Below are positions 1 to 8,327 of a stretch of DNA of 64,000 nucleotides, piece after piece. Below the pieces are notes generated by a model. The model was not told where the DNA came from and ran no database searches. It worked only from the letters and a program-made list of their open reading frames with translations. This DNA is from Anaerolineae bacterium (GTDB lineage Bacteria > Chloroflexota > Anaerolineae > Aggregatilineales > Phototrophicaceae). The position numbers and the translations under genes were made by a program. Every line of letters begins with the position of its first letter. Position 1 is the first letter of the stretch. Location: NCBI GenBank assembly GCA_022820125.1, contig JAJEGA010000052.1:1-64000 (forward strand). The letters are read 5' to 3'.

Positions 1-225
1 GAAGGCGACGATGACGGCTTCCTCTTGCGCGGACAAGACGGTGGAGCGGGGATTCTTGGGTCCCATCGGCAGGTCTTTAACGGAGTCGCGTTTCTTCCAC
101 TTCGCGACCGTCTTGGGGTTGATGCCATACCGCTTGGCCAGCTTCATTATGCTCTCTTGACTATTTTGTATAGCTCGGCGGGTTGCCTCTGTCGTTGTGG
201 CGCGAGGGTGAAGTACCTGTCCCAT
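1..225 (-). CDS. IS481-like transposase, N-terminal part (runs off the window)
   Basis: The frame is open from ATG at 225 to the left edge, giving 75 residues. It reads MGQVLHPRATTTEATRRAIQ and continues with a helix-turn-helix (SIMKLAKRYGINPKTVAKWKKR, residues about 25-46) and then PMGPKNPRSTVLS...EEAVIVAF. This is the typical N-terminus of IS481-type transposases, whose DDE catalytic domain would lie outside the window. The helix-turn-helix would bind the element ends. The DNA just upstream (about 226-255) is AT-rich and probably holds the element end, but I cannot define the terminal repeat without the other end. Confidence 0.85.
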   Translation of the reverse strand, partial: MGQVLHPRATTTEATRRAIQNSQESIMKLAKRYGINPKTVAKWKKRDSVKDLPMGPKNPRSTVLSAQEEAVIVAF

Positions 226-271
226 AGGGCATCCTTTTGACTATATGATAGTACACCATTATAATCCGAGA

Positions 272-383
272 CTATACACCTAGTAGCACTTCTTCGTACG
301 TGTCGATCCGATCCAAAATGTCATCCTGGCCGTCGCGCACGCTCTGATATTCTTTTTTCAATGCGCTTCAAGCGAATGTCCAT
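272..383 (-). pseudogene. Decayed end of a small gene beside the insertion sequence
   Basis: From ATG 383 the frame reads MDIRLKRIEK and then shifts at a run of A's. The next frame continues EYQSVRDGQDDILDRIDTYEEVLLGV and stops at 272. Removing one A from the run would join both parts into one charged, helical, about 37-residue protein of coiled-coil character. It lies directly outside the insertion sequence. It may be a frameshifted short gene or the tail of a gene damaged by the insertion. I do not recognise the family. Confidence 0.35.
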
Positions 384-486
384 TGTCACCATGCCGCCAC
401 CTTGTGTCCGCATCCAGTATAATGGCGCTGTCTGATGCTGTCAAAACCTCTGTGTACTCTGTGAACTCTGTGGTTAGGAAAAAATC

Positions 487-2199
487 ATGCCCAATACCCG
501 CAGCCAAGACTTCTTCAGCGCCGAGGGCGTCAGCGGGCTCATCCGCCGCGCCTTCACCGCCGCCTCGGGCTACGAGCGCGCCGACATGTCCCGCCCGCTC
601 ATCGGCATCTGCAACACCTACAGCGAGCTCAACCACTGCAACAGCCACCTGCGCCAGGTCAGCGAGGCGGTCAAACGTGGTGTGCTGGCGGCTGGCGGCT
701 TCCCGCTGGAATTCCCCACCATCTCCCTTGGCGAGGTCTACCTCAGCCCGACCTCCATGCTCTGCCGCAACCTGGCGGCGATGGACACTGAAGAGATGAT
801 CCGCGGCAATCCGCTGAGCGGCGTGGTGCTGCTCACCAATTGCGACAAGACGACGCCGGCCGCGCTGATGGGCGCCGCCAGCGCCGACCTGCCGACCATC
901 ATGGTCAGCGGCGGTCCTATGCTCAACGGGCATTATCAGGGCGAGATCCTCGGCGCCTGCACCGATTGCCGCCGTTACTCCGCCGAATACGAAGCCGGCA
1001 CAATCAGCGCCGAGACCTACAAAGGCATCGAGCAAAACCTTGTGCGCAGCGCGGGCCACTGCATGGTCATGGGCACGGCCTCGACCATGAACTCGCTGAT
1101 GGAAGCGCTGGGCATGGCGCTGCCGGGCAATGGCGCCATCCCCGCCTCTGATTCGCGCCGCTTGCAGCTGGCGCAGGCTGCCGGAAGGCGGATCGTCGAC
1201 CTGGTCGAGCGCGACATACGCCCGTCGCAGATCCTGACCGCCGCCGCCTTCGACAACGCCATCACCCTGCTCAACGCCGTCGGCGGCAGCACCAACGCCA
1301 TCGTCCACCTGCCTGCGATCGCGGGGCGCGTCGGCGTCGAGCTGCCGCTCTCCCGCTTTGACGAGATCAGCCGCCGCAGTCCGCTCATCGCCAATATGCG
1401 CCCGACCGGCGAGTATCAGATGGAAGACCTCTTTTACGCCGGCGGCATCCCGGCGGTTCTGAAACAGCTGCTGCCCCTGCTGCATGGCGATGCGCTCACC
1501 GTGACCGGGCGCACGCTGGCGGAGAATGTCGCTGATGCCGCGGTCAGCAATCCCGCTGTCATCCGATCGCTGGACGACCCGCTGGAAGCCGAGGGCGGTT
1601 TGAGCATCTTGCGCGGCAACCTGGCGCCCGATGGCGCGGTCATCAAACACGCCGCCGCCAGTCCCGCGCTTTGCCAGCACCGCGGACCGGCTCTCGTCTT
1701 CAAAGACGCCGACGATGTCAAGGCGCGCATTCACGACCCCGCGCTTGATGTGAGTCCCGATCATGTGCTCGTGCTGCAAAACGCCGGTCCCATCGGCGGA
1801 CCCGGCTTTCCCGAGATCGGCAACCTGCCCATCCCGCAGAAGCTGCTCAAGCAGGGCGTGCGTGATATGGCGCGCATCTCTGACGCTCGCATGAGCGGCA
1901 CGTCCTACGGCACGATCGTGCTGCATGTCGCGCCGGAAGCGGCCATCGGCGGTCCCCTCGCTCTCGTGCGTGATGGCGATGAAATCGAGCTGAATGTCGC
2001 CGAGCGCCGCTTGCAGCTGCACGTCTCCGACGCCGAGCTGGCGGAACGGCGGGCCGAGTGGTCAGCGCCGCCGCCGGCATACGAGCGCGGCTACGGGCAA
2101 CTTTACCTGCGCAGTGTCAATCAGGCGCCGCTGGGCTGTGATTTTGACTTTTTGCGCGGGAGGGATCCGGCCGGTCCGGTCTGGCAACCGAAGTTTTAA
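487..2199 (+). CDS. IlvD/Edd-family dehydratase, probably for a sugar acid
   Basis: This 570-residue protein belongs to the Fe-S dehydratase family of dihydroxy-acid and aldonic-acid dehydratases, which convert a 2,3-dihydroxy acid to a 2-keto acid. Three cysteines fit the cluster ligands: C51 (ELNHCN), C119 (TNCDKTTPA) and C192 (GHCMVMGTAST). The GGPMLNGHYQGE and GTDC-like (GACTDCRRY) segments and the RNLAAMDTEEMIRGNP block resemble the pentonate/hexonate dehydratase branch (arabinonate, xylonate) more than biosynthetic IlvD. The neighbouring Gfo/Idh/MocA dehydrogenases and GarR-like reductase support a sugar-acid role. The start has AGGA about 9 bases upstream. The 3' end overlaps the convergent Uma2 gene by 4 bases. 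The exact substrate cannot be told. Confidence 0.88.
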   Translation: MPNTRSQDFFSAEGVSGLIRRAFTAASGYERADMSRPLIGICNTYSELNHCNSHLRQVSEAVKRGVLAAGGFPLEFPTISLGEVYLSPTSMLCRNLAAMDTEEMIRGNPLSGVVLLTNCDKTTPAALMGAASADLPTIMVSGGPMLNGHYQGEILGACTDCRRYSAEYEAGTISAETYKGIEQNLVRSAGHCMVMGTASTMNSLMEALGMALPGNGAIPASDSRRLQLAQAAGRRIVDLVERDIRPSQILTAAAFDNAITLLNAVGGSTNAIVHLPAIAGRVGVELPLSRFDEISRRSPLIANMRPTGEYQMEDLFYAGGIPAVLKQLLPLLHGDALTVTGRTLAENVADAAVSNPAVIRSLDDPLEAEGGLSILRGNLAPDGAVIKHAAASPALCQHRGPALVFKDADDVKARIHDPALDVSPDHVLVLQNAGPIGGPGFPEIGNLPIPQKLLKQGVRDMARISDARMSGTSYGTIVLHVAPEAAIGGPLALVRDGDEIELNVAERRLQLHVSDAELAERRAEWSAPPPAYERGYGQLYLRSVNQAPLGCDFDFLRGRDPAGPVWQPKF

Positions 2200-2768
2200 T
2201 CGGGGAATAACCGCTGCAAATTCAGTTCAAAGCCGGGCAAGACGGGCTCGCCGGATAGAACGCCGTCTTTGTCGAGACTCTCGCTAGCCGGTTCTCCGTC
2301 CGGTCCCATGCGCCATACCTCGGCCGAGGTCCGCTCTGGCAAGACGAGCCACACCAGTTCTGTCCCGTTAGCCAGGTACACTGCGGCCTTGCGGCGAAGT
2401 TCAGCGAGCGTGTTGCTGGGGGATTGGATCTCCACTGCCAGATCGGGCATTCGGGGTACAAACTGCTTGTGATTGGCTGGCGGAACATTTTGCTTGCGGA
2501 TGAATGCGACATCAGGGCCAAGCAAGGTATGGCGGTCATCGGCGGGATAATAGCCGGATTCGACGCTGCCGTCCCCCAGGTCATGCGCCTCGGCGTAGTT
2601 CATCAAGTAGCGAAAAATGTGTCCTGCAAGTCTGCCATGTGTATATCCCGGCACCATATCCCAAAATAGCTCCCCATCAATGAGATAAAAGTGCTTGAGT
2701 TCGTTTTCCGGCAGCTGCGAAAGCCGCTGGACATCGTCAACCGTGTACAGCCGCTCCTGGATAGCCAT
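2196..2768 (-). CDS. Uma2-family (DUF820) putative nuclease
   Basis: This protein of about 190 residues has the Uma2 fold pattern: an N-terminal YTVDDVQRL segment, FYLIDGELFW, then GPDVAFI and PDLAVEIQSPSNT, which carry the Asp and Glu of a PD-(D/E)xK-like site, and a final PVLPGFELNLQRLF. Family members are predicted restriction-like nucleases of unknown biological role that are expanded in Chloroflexota and Cyanobacteria. I chose ATG 2768 because GAGG lies 7 bases upstream; a GTG at 2789 is possible. It is convergent with the dehydratase gene and probably transcribed alone. A second Uma2 gene lies at about 6.2-6.8 kb. Confidence 0.85.
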   Translation of the reverse strand: MAIQERLYTVDDVQRLSQLPENELKHFYLIDGELFWDMVPGYTHGRLAGHIFRYLMNYAEAHDLGDGSVESGYYPADDRHTLLGPDVAFIRKQNVPPANHKQFVPRMPDLAVEIQSPSNTLAELRRKAAVYLANGTELVWLVLPERTSAEVWRMGPDGEPASESLDKDGVLSGEPVLPGFELNLQRLFPD

Positions 2769-2842
2769 CGTTGCCTCGCGAAAGTCCACTTTCAGATAAG
2801 AGTATAACGTAGTTTGAGTCTCATGGTCGATGGGGCGCGGCG

Positions 2843-2870
2843 ATGCGCAGCGTCAACCAGGCGCCGCCTG
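2843..2870 (+). pseudogene. Possible remnant of a second dehydratase gene's 3' end
   Basis: A stretch here encodes RSVNQAP and matches the DNA of the dehydratase gene near 2112-2135 (LRSVNQAPLG) over about 22 bases. The two visible mismatches are both transitions at third codon positions. That pattern suggests an eroded paralogue tail rather than chance, but the match is short and the call is weak. Confidence 0.25.
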
Positions 2871-2905
2871 CGACATCGGCGCTTACGAATTGCCGCAATA
2901 GAAAC

Positions 2906-2930
2906 GGTCGTTTCAGCGAAACGCCCCTAC
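2906..2930. repeat. GGGCG-type palindromic repeat, single unit
   Basis: Hairpin with right arm GAAACGCCC followed by CTAC. The left arm is GGTCGTTTC, a slightly degenerate copy. It belongs to the family of intergenic palindromes found throughout the window. Confidence 0.7.
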
Positions 2931-2969
2931 AGAATCTCTGTGTCCCTGGCGCCTCTGTGGCGGAAGACC

Positions 2970-4067
2970 CTATGCATCCAGCTCCCCGTCCGCCAAGCCC
3001 ACCGGCAGCGCCTGCGGTTGCTCGACCGTGCTCTCAAGCGCGATCCGCCGCCCCTGCGCCGCCGATTCTTCCAGCGCGCACATGATGTCGAGCGTGTGGA
3101 AAGCCAGCTCGCCGCTGACCCGGTGCGGGCGCCCTGACTGAATCGCGTAAGCCATATCGGCGACGCCGGCGCCGCGCCCGATGTTGATCGTATGACTGTG
3201 CGGGATTTCGACCCAGTCGCGCGTCCCGCCTTTGAGCAGGTGATTCTTTCCGTGAAAATGGTTGGGATCGCCCACGCTCATCGACGCCTCCGCGCCGTGA
3301 ATCTCCATGTTCGGCAGCTGGTGCCCCCATACATCAAAGCTGGTGATGACGCTGGCGATGGCGCCGCTGGCGAATTCCAGCGTGCCGGCCACATGCGTAT
3401 TGACCTCGACTGGCAGCCGCTGCCCCATCAGCGCTTCGCTGGTGGCGATGCGCTCGCCGAAGCTCTTGCGCGCCGACGCCGAGACCCGCGCGACCGGTCC
3501 CATCAAATGGACCAGCGACGTTAGATAATAGGGACCCATATCGAAGAGCGGTCCGGCGCCCTTCTGGTAGAAGATGCCCGGGTTGGGGTGCCAGCTCTCT
3601 GGTCCATGCGCCATGAAGACGGCGGTTGCCGCGACTGGCGCGCCGATCAGCCCGTCGTCAATGGCTTTGCGCGCGGTCTGCAAGCCGCCGCCGAGGAAGG
3701 TATCGGGCGCGCAGCCCATGCGGAGGCCCGCTGCCTCTGCCGCCTGGATGATCTTCGCGCCGTCCTCGCGGGTGACAGCCAGCGCCTTCTCGCTGTAGGC
3801 GTGTTTGCCCGCGTCGATAATCTGCAGCGAGACATCGGCATGCGCGGCTGGAATGGTCAAGTTGACGATGATATCGATGTCTTCCCGCGCCAGCAGATCG
3901 TCGACGCTGTAGGCCGCCAGCCCGTGCTCGGCGGCGAAAGCTTCCGCGCGCTCGGTGAGGATATCGGCGCAGGCGCAGATTTTGATGACGTCAAATGGCG
4001 CGCAGCCCTCGATATATGCGGGCGCGATATTGCCGGCGCCGATGATGCCAACGTTTAATGTTTGCAC
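2970..4067 (-). CDS. Gfo/Idh/MocA-family oxidoreductase (copy 1 of tandem pair)
   Basis: This 365-residue NAD(P)-dependent dehydrogenase has an N-terminal Rossmann fold with GIIGAGNIAPAY (residues 7-18) and a C-terminal alpha/beta substrate domain. The usual EKP catalytic motif reads SEKALA, so the lysine is kept while the proline is alanine. LFDMGPYYLTSLVHLMGP matches the conserved D-x-G-x-Y/H region of the family. It starts at GTG 4067 with GGAGA just upstream. It is a close tandem paralogue of the gene at 4131-5228, and the shared framework (GCAPDTFLGGG, ERIATSEALMGQRLPVEVNTHVAG) indicates duplication. It probably oxidises a sugar, inositol or sugar-acid derivative; the substrate is unknown. 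Confidence 0.9.
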   Translation of the reverse strand: MQTLNVGIIGAGNIAPAYIEGCAPFDVIKICACADILTERAEAFAAEHGLAAYSVDDLLAREDIDIIVNLTIPAAHADVSLQIIDAGKHAYSEKALAVTREDGAKIIQAAEAAGLRMGCAPDTFLGGGLQTARKAIDDGLIGAPVAATAVFMAHGPESWHPNPGIFYQKGAGPLFDMGPYYLTSLVHLMGPVARVSASARKSFGERIATSEALMGQRLPVEVNTHVAGTLEFASGAIASVITSFDVWGHQLPNMEIHGAEASMSVGDPNHFHGKNHLLKGGTRDWVEIPHSHTINIGRGAGVADMAYAIQSGRPHRVSGELAFHTLDIMCALEESAAQGRRIALESTVEQPQALPVGLADGELDA

Positions 4068-4080
4068 GGCGTCTCCTATG

Positions 4081-4106
4081 CGGGCGACCCACTGGGTCGC
4101 CCCTAC
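4081..4106. repeat. GGGCG-type palindromic repeat, single unit
   Basis: Perfect 9-bp arms (GGGCGACCC / GGGTCGCCC) with loop ACT, followed by CTACAG. It lies between the two tandem dehydrogenase genes. Confidence 0.85.
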
Positions 4107-4130
4107 AGATTCAATTGCTAGGGGATTGTG

Positions 4131-5228
4131 TCACATATCCAGCACGCCATCAGCCAAGCCGGCCGGCAGCGCGAGGGGCTGCTCCAGCGTGCTTGTGATT
4201 TCGATATGCCGTCCCTGCGCCGACGATTCTTCCAGCGCCAGCATAACGTCCAGGGCATGAAAAGCGAGATCGCCGCTCGCGCGATGCGGGCGTCCCGAAA
4301 GAATCGCGTAAGCCATATCGGCGACGCCGGCGCCGCGCCCGATGTTGCTGCTATGCGTCAGCGGGATATCAACCCACTCGCGCGACCCGCTGATGACCGC
4401 CGATACCTCGCCGTCAAAGCGGTTCGGGTCGGGCACGCTGAGCGAACCCTCGCTGCCATGGATCTCGATCATGGGCAGGTTGTTTCCCCAGACATCAAAG
4501 CTCATGATGATCGTGGCGATGGCGCCGCTTTCGAATTCCAGCGCGCCAGCCACATGCGTATTGACTTCGACCGGCAGACGCTGCCCCATCAGCGCTTCGC
4601 TGGTGGCGATGCGCTCGGCGAAGGTCATGCGCGCCGAGCCGGACACCCGCGCGACCGGGCCCATGAGATTGAGCAGGGCGGTCACATAATAAGGACCCAT
4701 ATCGAGAATCGGTCCGCCGCCCTCGAGGTAGTAGAAGCCGGCATTGGGATGCCAGCTCTCGTGTCCGTGAGAAAGCCAGGTCGCGGTCGCCGCAACCGGC
4801 GCGCCGATTAAGCCGTCATCGATTGCCTTGCGCGCCGTCTGCCCGCCGCCGCCGAGGAAGGTATCGGGCGCGCAGCCCATGCGCACACCCGCCGCTTTAG
4901 CCGCTTTGACCACCGCCTCGCCGTCGGCGCGGTTGATCGCCAGCGGCTTCTCGCAATAGGCGTGTTTGCCCGCTTCAATGATTTGCAGCGAAACTTCGGC
5001 GTGCGCGGCTGGCAAGGTCAGGTTGACGATGATGTCAAGGTCCTCGCGCGCCAGCAAGTCATCGACGCTGTAGGCGGTCAGTCCGTGCTCGGCGGCAAAT
5101 GCCTGCGCGCGGTCTTCCAGAATATCGGCGCATGCGGTCAGCTTGATCACATCAAATGGCGCGCAGCCCTGGATATAAGCCGGCGCGATATTGCCGGTGC
5201 CGATGATGCCAACGTTTAGTGATTGCAT
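4131..5228 (-). CDS. Gfo/Idh/MocA-family oxidoreductase (copy 2 of tandem pair)
   Basis: This 365-residue paralogue of the downstream gene has Rossmann motif GIIGTGNIAPAY and here the canonical CEKPLA motif. The start is taken as ATG 5228 because AAGGA sits 9 bases upstream and the alignment with copy 1 begins exactly there. The longer frame to 5315 only reads through a palindromic repeat. Conserved blocks include GCAPDTFLGGG, ILDMGPYYVTALLNLMGP and NIGRGAGVADMAYAI. It was probably co-transcribed with copy 1 and the ThuA gene upstream. Family members act on sugars and inositols with NAD(P); the substrate is not deducible. Confidence 0.9.
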   Translation of the reverse strand: MQSLNVGIIGTGNIAPAYIQGCAPFDVIKLTACADILEDRAQAFAAEHGLTAYSVDDLLAREDLDIIVNLTLPAAHAEVSLQIIEAGKHAYCEKPLAINRADGEAVVKAAKAAGVRMGCAPDTFLGGGGQTARKAIDDGLIGAPVAATATWLSHGHESWHPNAGFYYLEGGGPILDMGPYYVTALLNLMGPVARVSGSARMTFAERIATSEALMGQRLPVEVNTHVAGALEFESGAIATIIMSFDVWGNNLPMIEIHGSEGSLSVPDPNRFDGEVSAVISGSREWVDIPLTHSSNIGRGAGVADMAYAILSGRPHRASGDLAFHALDVMLALEESSAQGRHIEITSTLEQPLALPAGLADGVLDM

Positions 5229-5249
5229 AGGGGATCCTTTATCAGATTG

Positions 5250-5355
5250 CGGGCGACTCACAGAGTCGCCCCTACAAAGCCTTGCGGCGCGCGGGCGACC
5301 TGATAGGTCGTCCATACAAAGCCTTGCGGCGCGCAGGCGACCTGACAGTCCGCGT

Positions 5356-5359
<4 letters not shown>
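5250..5359. repeat. Three palindromic units in a 39-40 bp tandem array
   Basis: Three GGGCGA-type hairpins follow one another, separated by a repeated spacer (AAGCCTTGCGGCGCGC). The first has perfect arms (GGGCGACTC / GAGTCGCCC), the second GCGACCT / AGGTCGT, and the third is degenerate. The last unit overlaps the stop codon of the ThuA gene. Confidence 0.8.
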
Positions 5360-6072
<713 letters not shown>

Positions 6073-6179
6073 TGTTTTCCTCGTAAACACAGAATCTTTC
6101 GAACGGGGGGATTATGCCCGTTTCGCGGGCGATTTACAATTGATGACTTGCAGCGTGCGGCCGGTGTAACCAGGCTGGA

Positions 6180-6767
6180 TTAACCGGCCGCGAAGCTCAC
6201 CTGCCGGTAAATCGCGCTCAGCGGAATCTCACAGGCCGGCGCTGGGATTAAAAGGCTGGCATCAAGTCCGGAATATTCGCGATACTGCCAGTCATCTGCG
6301 GTGCGCGTAAATGCTTCGATCAGCGGCTTGTCTTGCGAAATCAGAATGTAGGTTTTCAGCGACTCCAGTTGCAGGTAAAGCGCTTTCTTTCTCCCGCGAT
6401 CCATCTCTTCCGTGCTTGGCGATAGAATCTCGAAGACCACCGATGGATCTTTGAAGAAGCACTGATTGAAGCGGTAATGCTCCGGCGGCATACCAGCAAA
6501 CAGCATGAAGTCCGGATAGACGAAGGTCGACTCTGGGTCGATTTGCAGGCATGTCCGGCCTCCAAGCGGGGTAAAGTCCCTCTCTTCGAACATGTGATGG
6601 AAGATAACTATCAAGTTGACGCTAATGCTGGCGTGGCGCGGGCCGGCGCCGAGCATGAGCCAGACCCGCTTGTCAATTAGCTCGTTCTTGAACTCTTGCT
6701 CGCTCTCCCATTCAAGATACTCTTCCGCGCTCCACAGCTTGTCGGGCGAATATGGCTTCACAAACAT
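6180..6767 (-). CDS. Uma2-family (DUF820) putative nuclease
   Basis: A 195-residue Uma2 protein with WSAEEYLEWE, ELIDKRVWLM, FVYPDFMLFAG (Asp of the predicted site), SVVFEILSPSTEEMDRG (Glu) and KALYLQLESLKTYILISQD. The order and spacing match the predicted PD-(D/E)xK core of the family. It is clearly diverged from the Uma2 protein at 2.2-2.8 kb, so the two are not a recent duplication. Its biological role is unknown. It lies in the same direction as its neighbours, with about 34 bases to the reductase gene upstream. Confidence 0.85.
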   Translation of the reverse strand: MFVKPYSPDKLWSAEEYLEWESEQEFKNELIDKRVWLMLGAGPRHASISVNLIVIFHHMFEERDFTPLGGRTCLQIDPESTFVYPDFMLFAGMPPEHYRFNQCFFKDPSVVFEILSPSTEEMDRGRKKALYLQLESLKTYILISQDKPLIEAFTRTADDWQYREYSGLDASLLIPAPACEIPLSAIYRQVSFAAG

Positions 6768-6800
6768 TTTGCTGTCTCCCTGGCAGTTGCGCCGCTCGAG

Positions 6801-7691
6801 CTAAACGCGCGCCTTGATCCCCGCCATCGCTTCCAGCGCCTTGATGATGCCGTGGTTGCCTTCGCCGCCCAAGCCCTGCGCCTGCAGCGTGCGATACAGA
6901 TTGAAGCAGAGCGCCGTCGCGATCACCGGTATGCCCATCTCATCAGCCGCGCCCAGCACCAGCCGCAAGTCCTTCTGCTGCAAATCAATCGAGAAGCCCG
7001 GCGCCCAATAATCGTTGATGACTTGCGGTCCTCGGTTCGCCAGCATCCAACTGCCGGCCGCGCCGCCGGTCACCGCGCTCAGCATCTTGTCCAGGTCGAC
7101 GCCGCCGGCCTGCGCGAATAGCAGCGCTTCGCTTGCCGCCAGCATATTCACCACGCAGAGGATCTGATTGGAGAGCTTGACCGTCTGCCCGGCGCCGGCT
7201 TCGCCGACATGAGTGATGGTGCTGCCCATCGCCTCGAAGCAAGGCATGGCGCGCGCGACATCAGATTCACTCCCCCCGATCATGATGCTGAGCGTGCCAT
7301 TGGCTGCGCCCTCGCTGCCGCCGCTGATGGGCGCGTCCAGCATGGCAACGCCTTTCGCCTTCAGCTGCGCGCCGATCTCAACCGTGTTGACCGGATTGAT
7401 AGTGCTCATGTCAATCACCAAATCGCCGGCGGAGGCGCCGTGAATCACGCCGTCCTCGCCCAGCACTACTGCCTCGACATCGGGGGTATCGCTGACGCAG
7501 ATGATGGTGATGTCACTGGCTTCGGCGACCGCCTTGGGCGAATCGGCGGCGCCCGCGCCCCGCTCCACAAAGGCGTTCATGCGGCTGGCGGTGCGATTCC
7601 AGACGGTGACCGCAAAGCCGGCTTTCATCAAGTTGTCGACCATGCCGCGACCCATGATGCCTAAGCCGATGAATCCGATTTTCTCGCTCAT
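6801..7691 (-). CDS. 2-hydroxy-3-oxopropionate (tartronate semialdehyde) reductase-like beta-hydroxyacid dehydrogenase
   Basis: This 296-residue protein of the 3-hydroxyisobutyrate/tartronate-semialdehyde reductase family has GFIGLGIMGRGM (residues 6-17) binding NAD(P), DAPISGGSEGA (119-129) in the substrate loop, and GEAGAGQTVKLSNQ carrying the catalytic Lys172 with Asn175 nearby. DLQQKDL (Lys240) is also conserved. It would reduce tartronate semialdehyde to glycerate in glucarate, galactarate or glyoxylate use. Glycolate oxidase genes at the right end of the window and the sugar-acid dehydratase at the left make that role plausible. Close relatives include 3-hydroxyisobutyrate dehydrogenase, so the substrate is inferred. 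Confidence 0.85.
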   Translation of the reverse strand: MSEKIGFIGLGIMGRGMVDNLMKAGFAVTVWNRTASRMNAFVERGAGAADSPKAVAEASDITIICVSDTPDVEAVVLGEDGVIHGASAGDLVIDMSTINPVNTVEIGAQLKAKGVAMLDAPISGGSEGAANGTLSIMIGGSESDVARAMPCFEAMGSTITHVGEAGAGQTVKLSNQILCVVNMLAASEALLFAQAGGVDLDKMLSAVTGGAAGSWMLANRGPQVINDYWAPGFSIDLQQKDLRLVLGAADEMGIPVIATALCFNLYRTLQAQGLGGEGNHGIIKALEAMAGIKARV

Positions 7692-7865
7692 TTTGAGTTG
7701 TCCTTTTCTGCCGCTGCGCTAGGCGGTTATGGTAACGCGGTTGGCGGCGCTGGTACAGGTTCAGAGGGCTCTCAGGTTAATGTTCTATTTGCGTGTATAG
7801 AAGCATAGGGTACGATGAAGTTATCGTTCTTGCGCCGCTTGAAACGCTGTTTGCGGAGGTGGATG

Positions 7866-8018
7866 ATGTCCGTTATTGGGCCGACTGAAATGATGATTGT
7901 TTTAATGTATCTGGTTTTCTTGCTCATCCCGCTGGCAGTGCTTTACTTCATCATCCGCCAGGCGGTGCTCTCCGCCCTGCGCAAGTTCTACCGCGAGCTT
8001 GATGAGAGCGGGAAGTAG
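7866..8018 (+). CDS. Small single-pass membrane protein
   Basis: About 50 residues. GGAGGT lies 5 bases before ATG 7866 (2 bases before the adjacent ATG 7863), which fixes the start better than the upstream in-frame ATG at 7815. The sequence has one hydrophobic helix (MMIVLMYLVFLLIPLAVLYF) followed by a short, charged cytoplasmic-type tail (LRKFYRELDESGK). I do not recognise the family. It stands alone on the plus strand between opposing genes. Confidence 0.6.
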   Translation: MSVIGPTEMMIVLMYLVFLLIPLAVLYFIIRQAVLSALRKFYRELDESGK

Positions 8019-8118
8019 AATACCCAGGCGCAAGTCAATTCCTGACCGCCCGTATGGGTCGCTTGTTGCGGCTTGTGATAGCATGGACGCATTGTTAGCG
8101 TTGCCCCGAGGTCACGTT

Positions 8119-8316
8119 ATGCCTAATGAAGACATCCCCGTCGGGCGGATTGAGCTTGAGAAGCGGCCCCTGCAAAGCACACTGAACTTTGTTAGCAACC
8201 GCCAAGCCGTCGAAGAGAACCGCCAGGCGATTCAGGAACTCCGCGAGATGCTGCGGGCGATCATCAACCACTTGGGTGTGACATACCCACCGACTGATTC
8301 GGCGTCAGAAGAATAA
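8119..8316 (+). CDS. Small hypothetical protein with a helical segment
   Basis: A 65-residue protein. ATG 8119 is preceded by CGAGGT at a good spacing. The middle (NRQAVEENRQAIQELREMLRAI) is strongly helical with heptad-like leucine and isoleucine spacing, suggesting a short coiled coil. No family is recognised. It is convergent with the oxidoreductase gene, 11 bases from its stop. Confidence 0.55.
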   Translation: MPNEDIPVGRIELEKRPLQSTLNFVSNRQAVEENRQAIQELREMLRAIINHLGVTYPPTDSASEE

Positions 8317-8327
8317 GTTAGCTGGTT

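Noticed and set aside
358..2022. Long open frame of 554 codons on the minus strand
   Set aside because: It is antisense to the dehydratase gene, is rich in R, A, G, H and D as expected from the opposite strand of GC-rich coding DNA, and shows no known motif.
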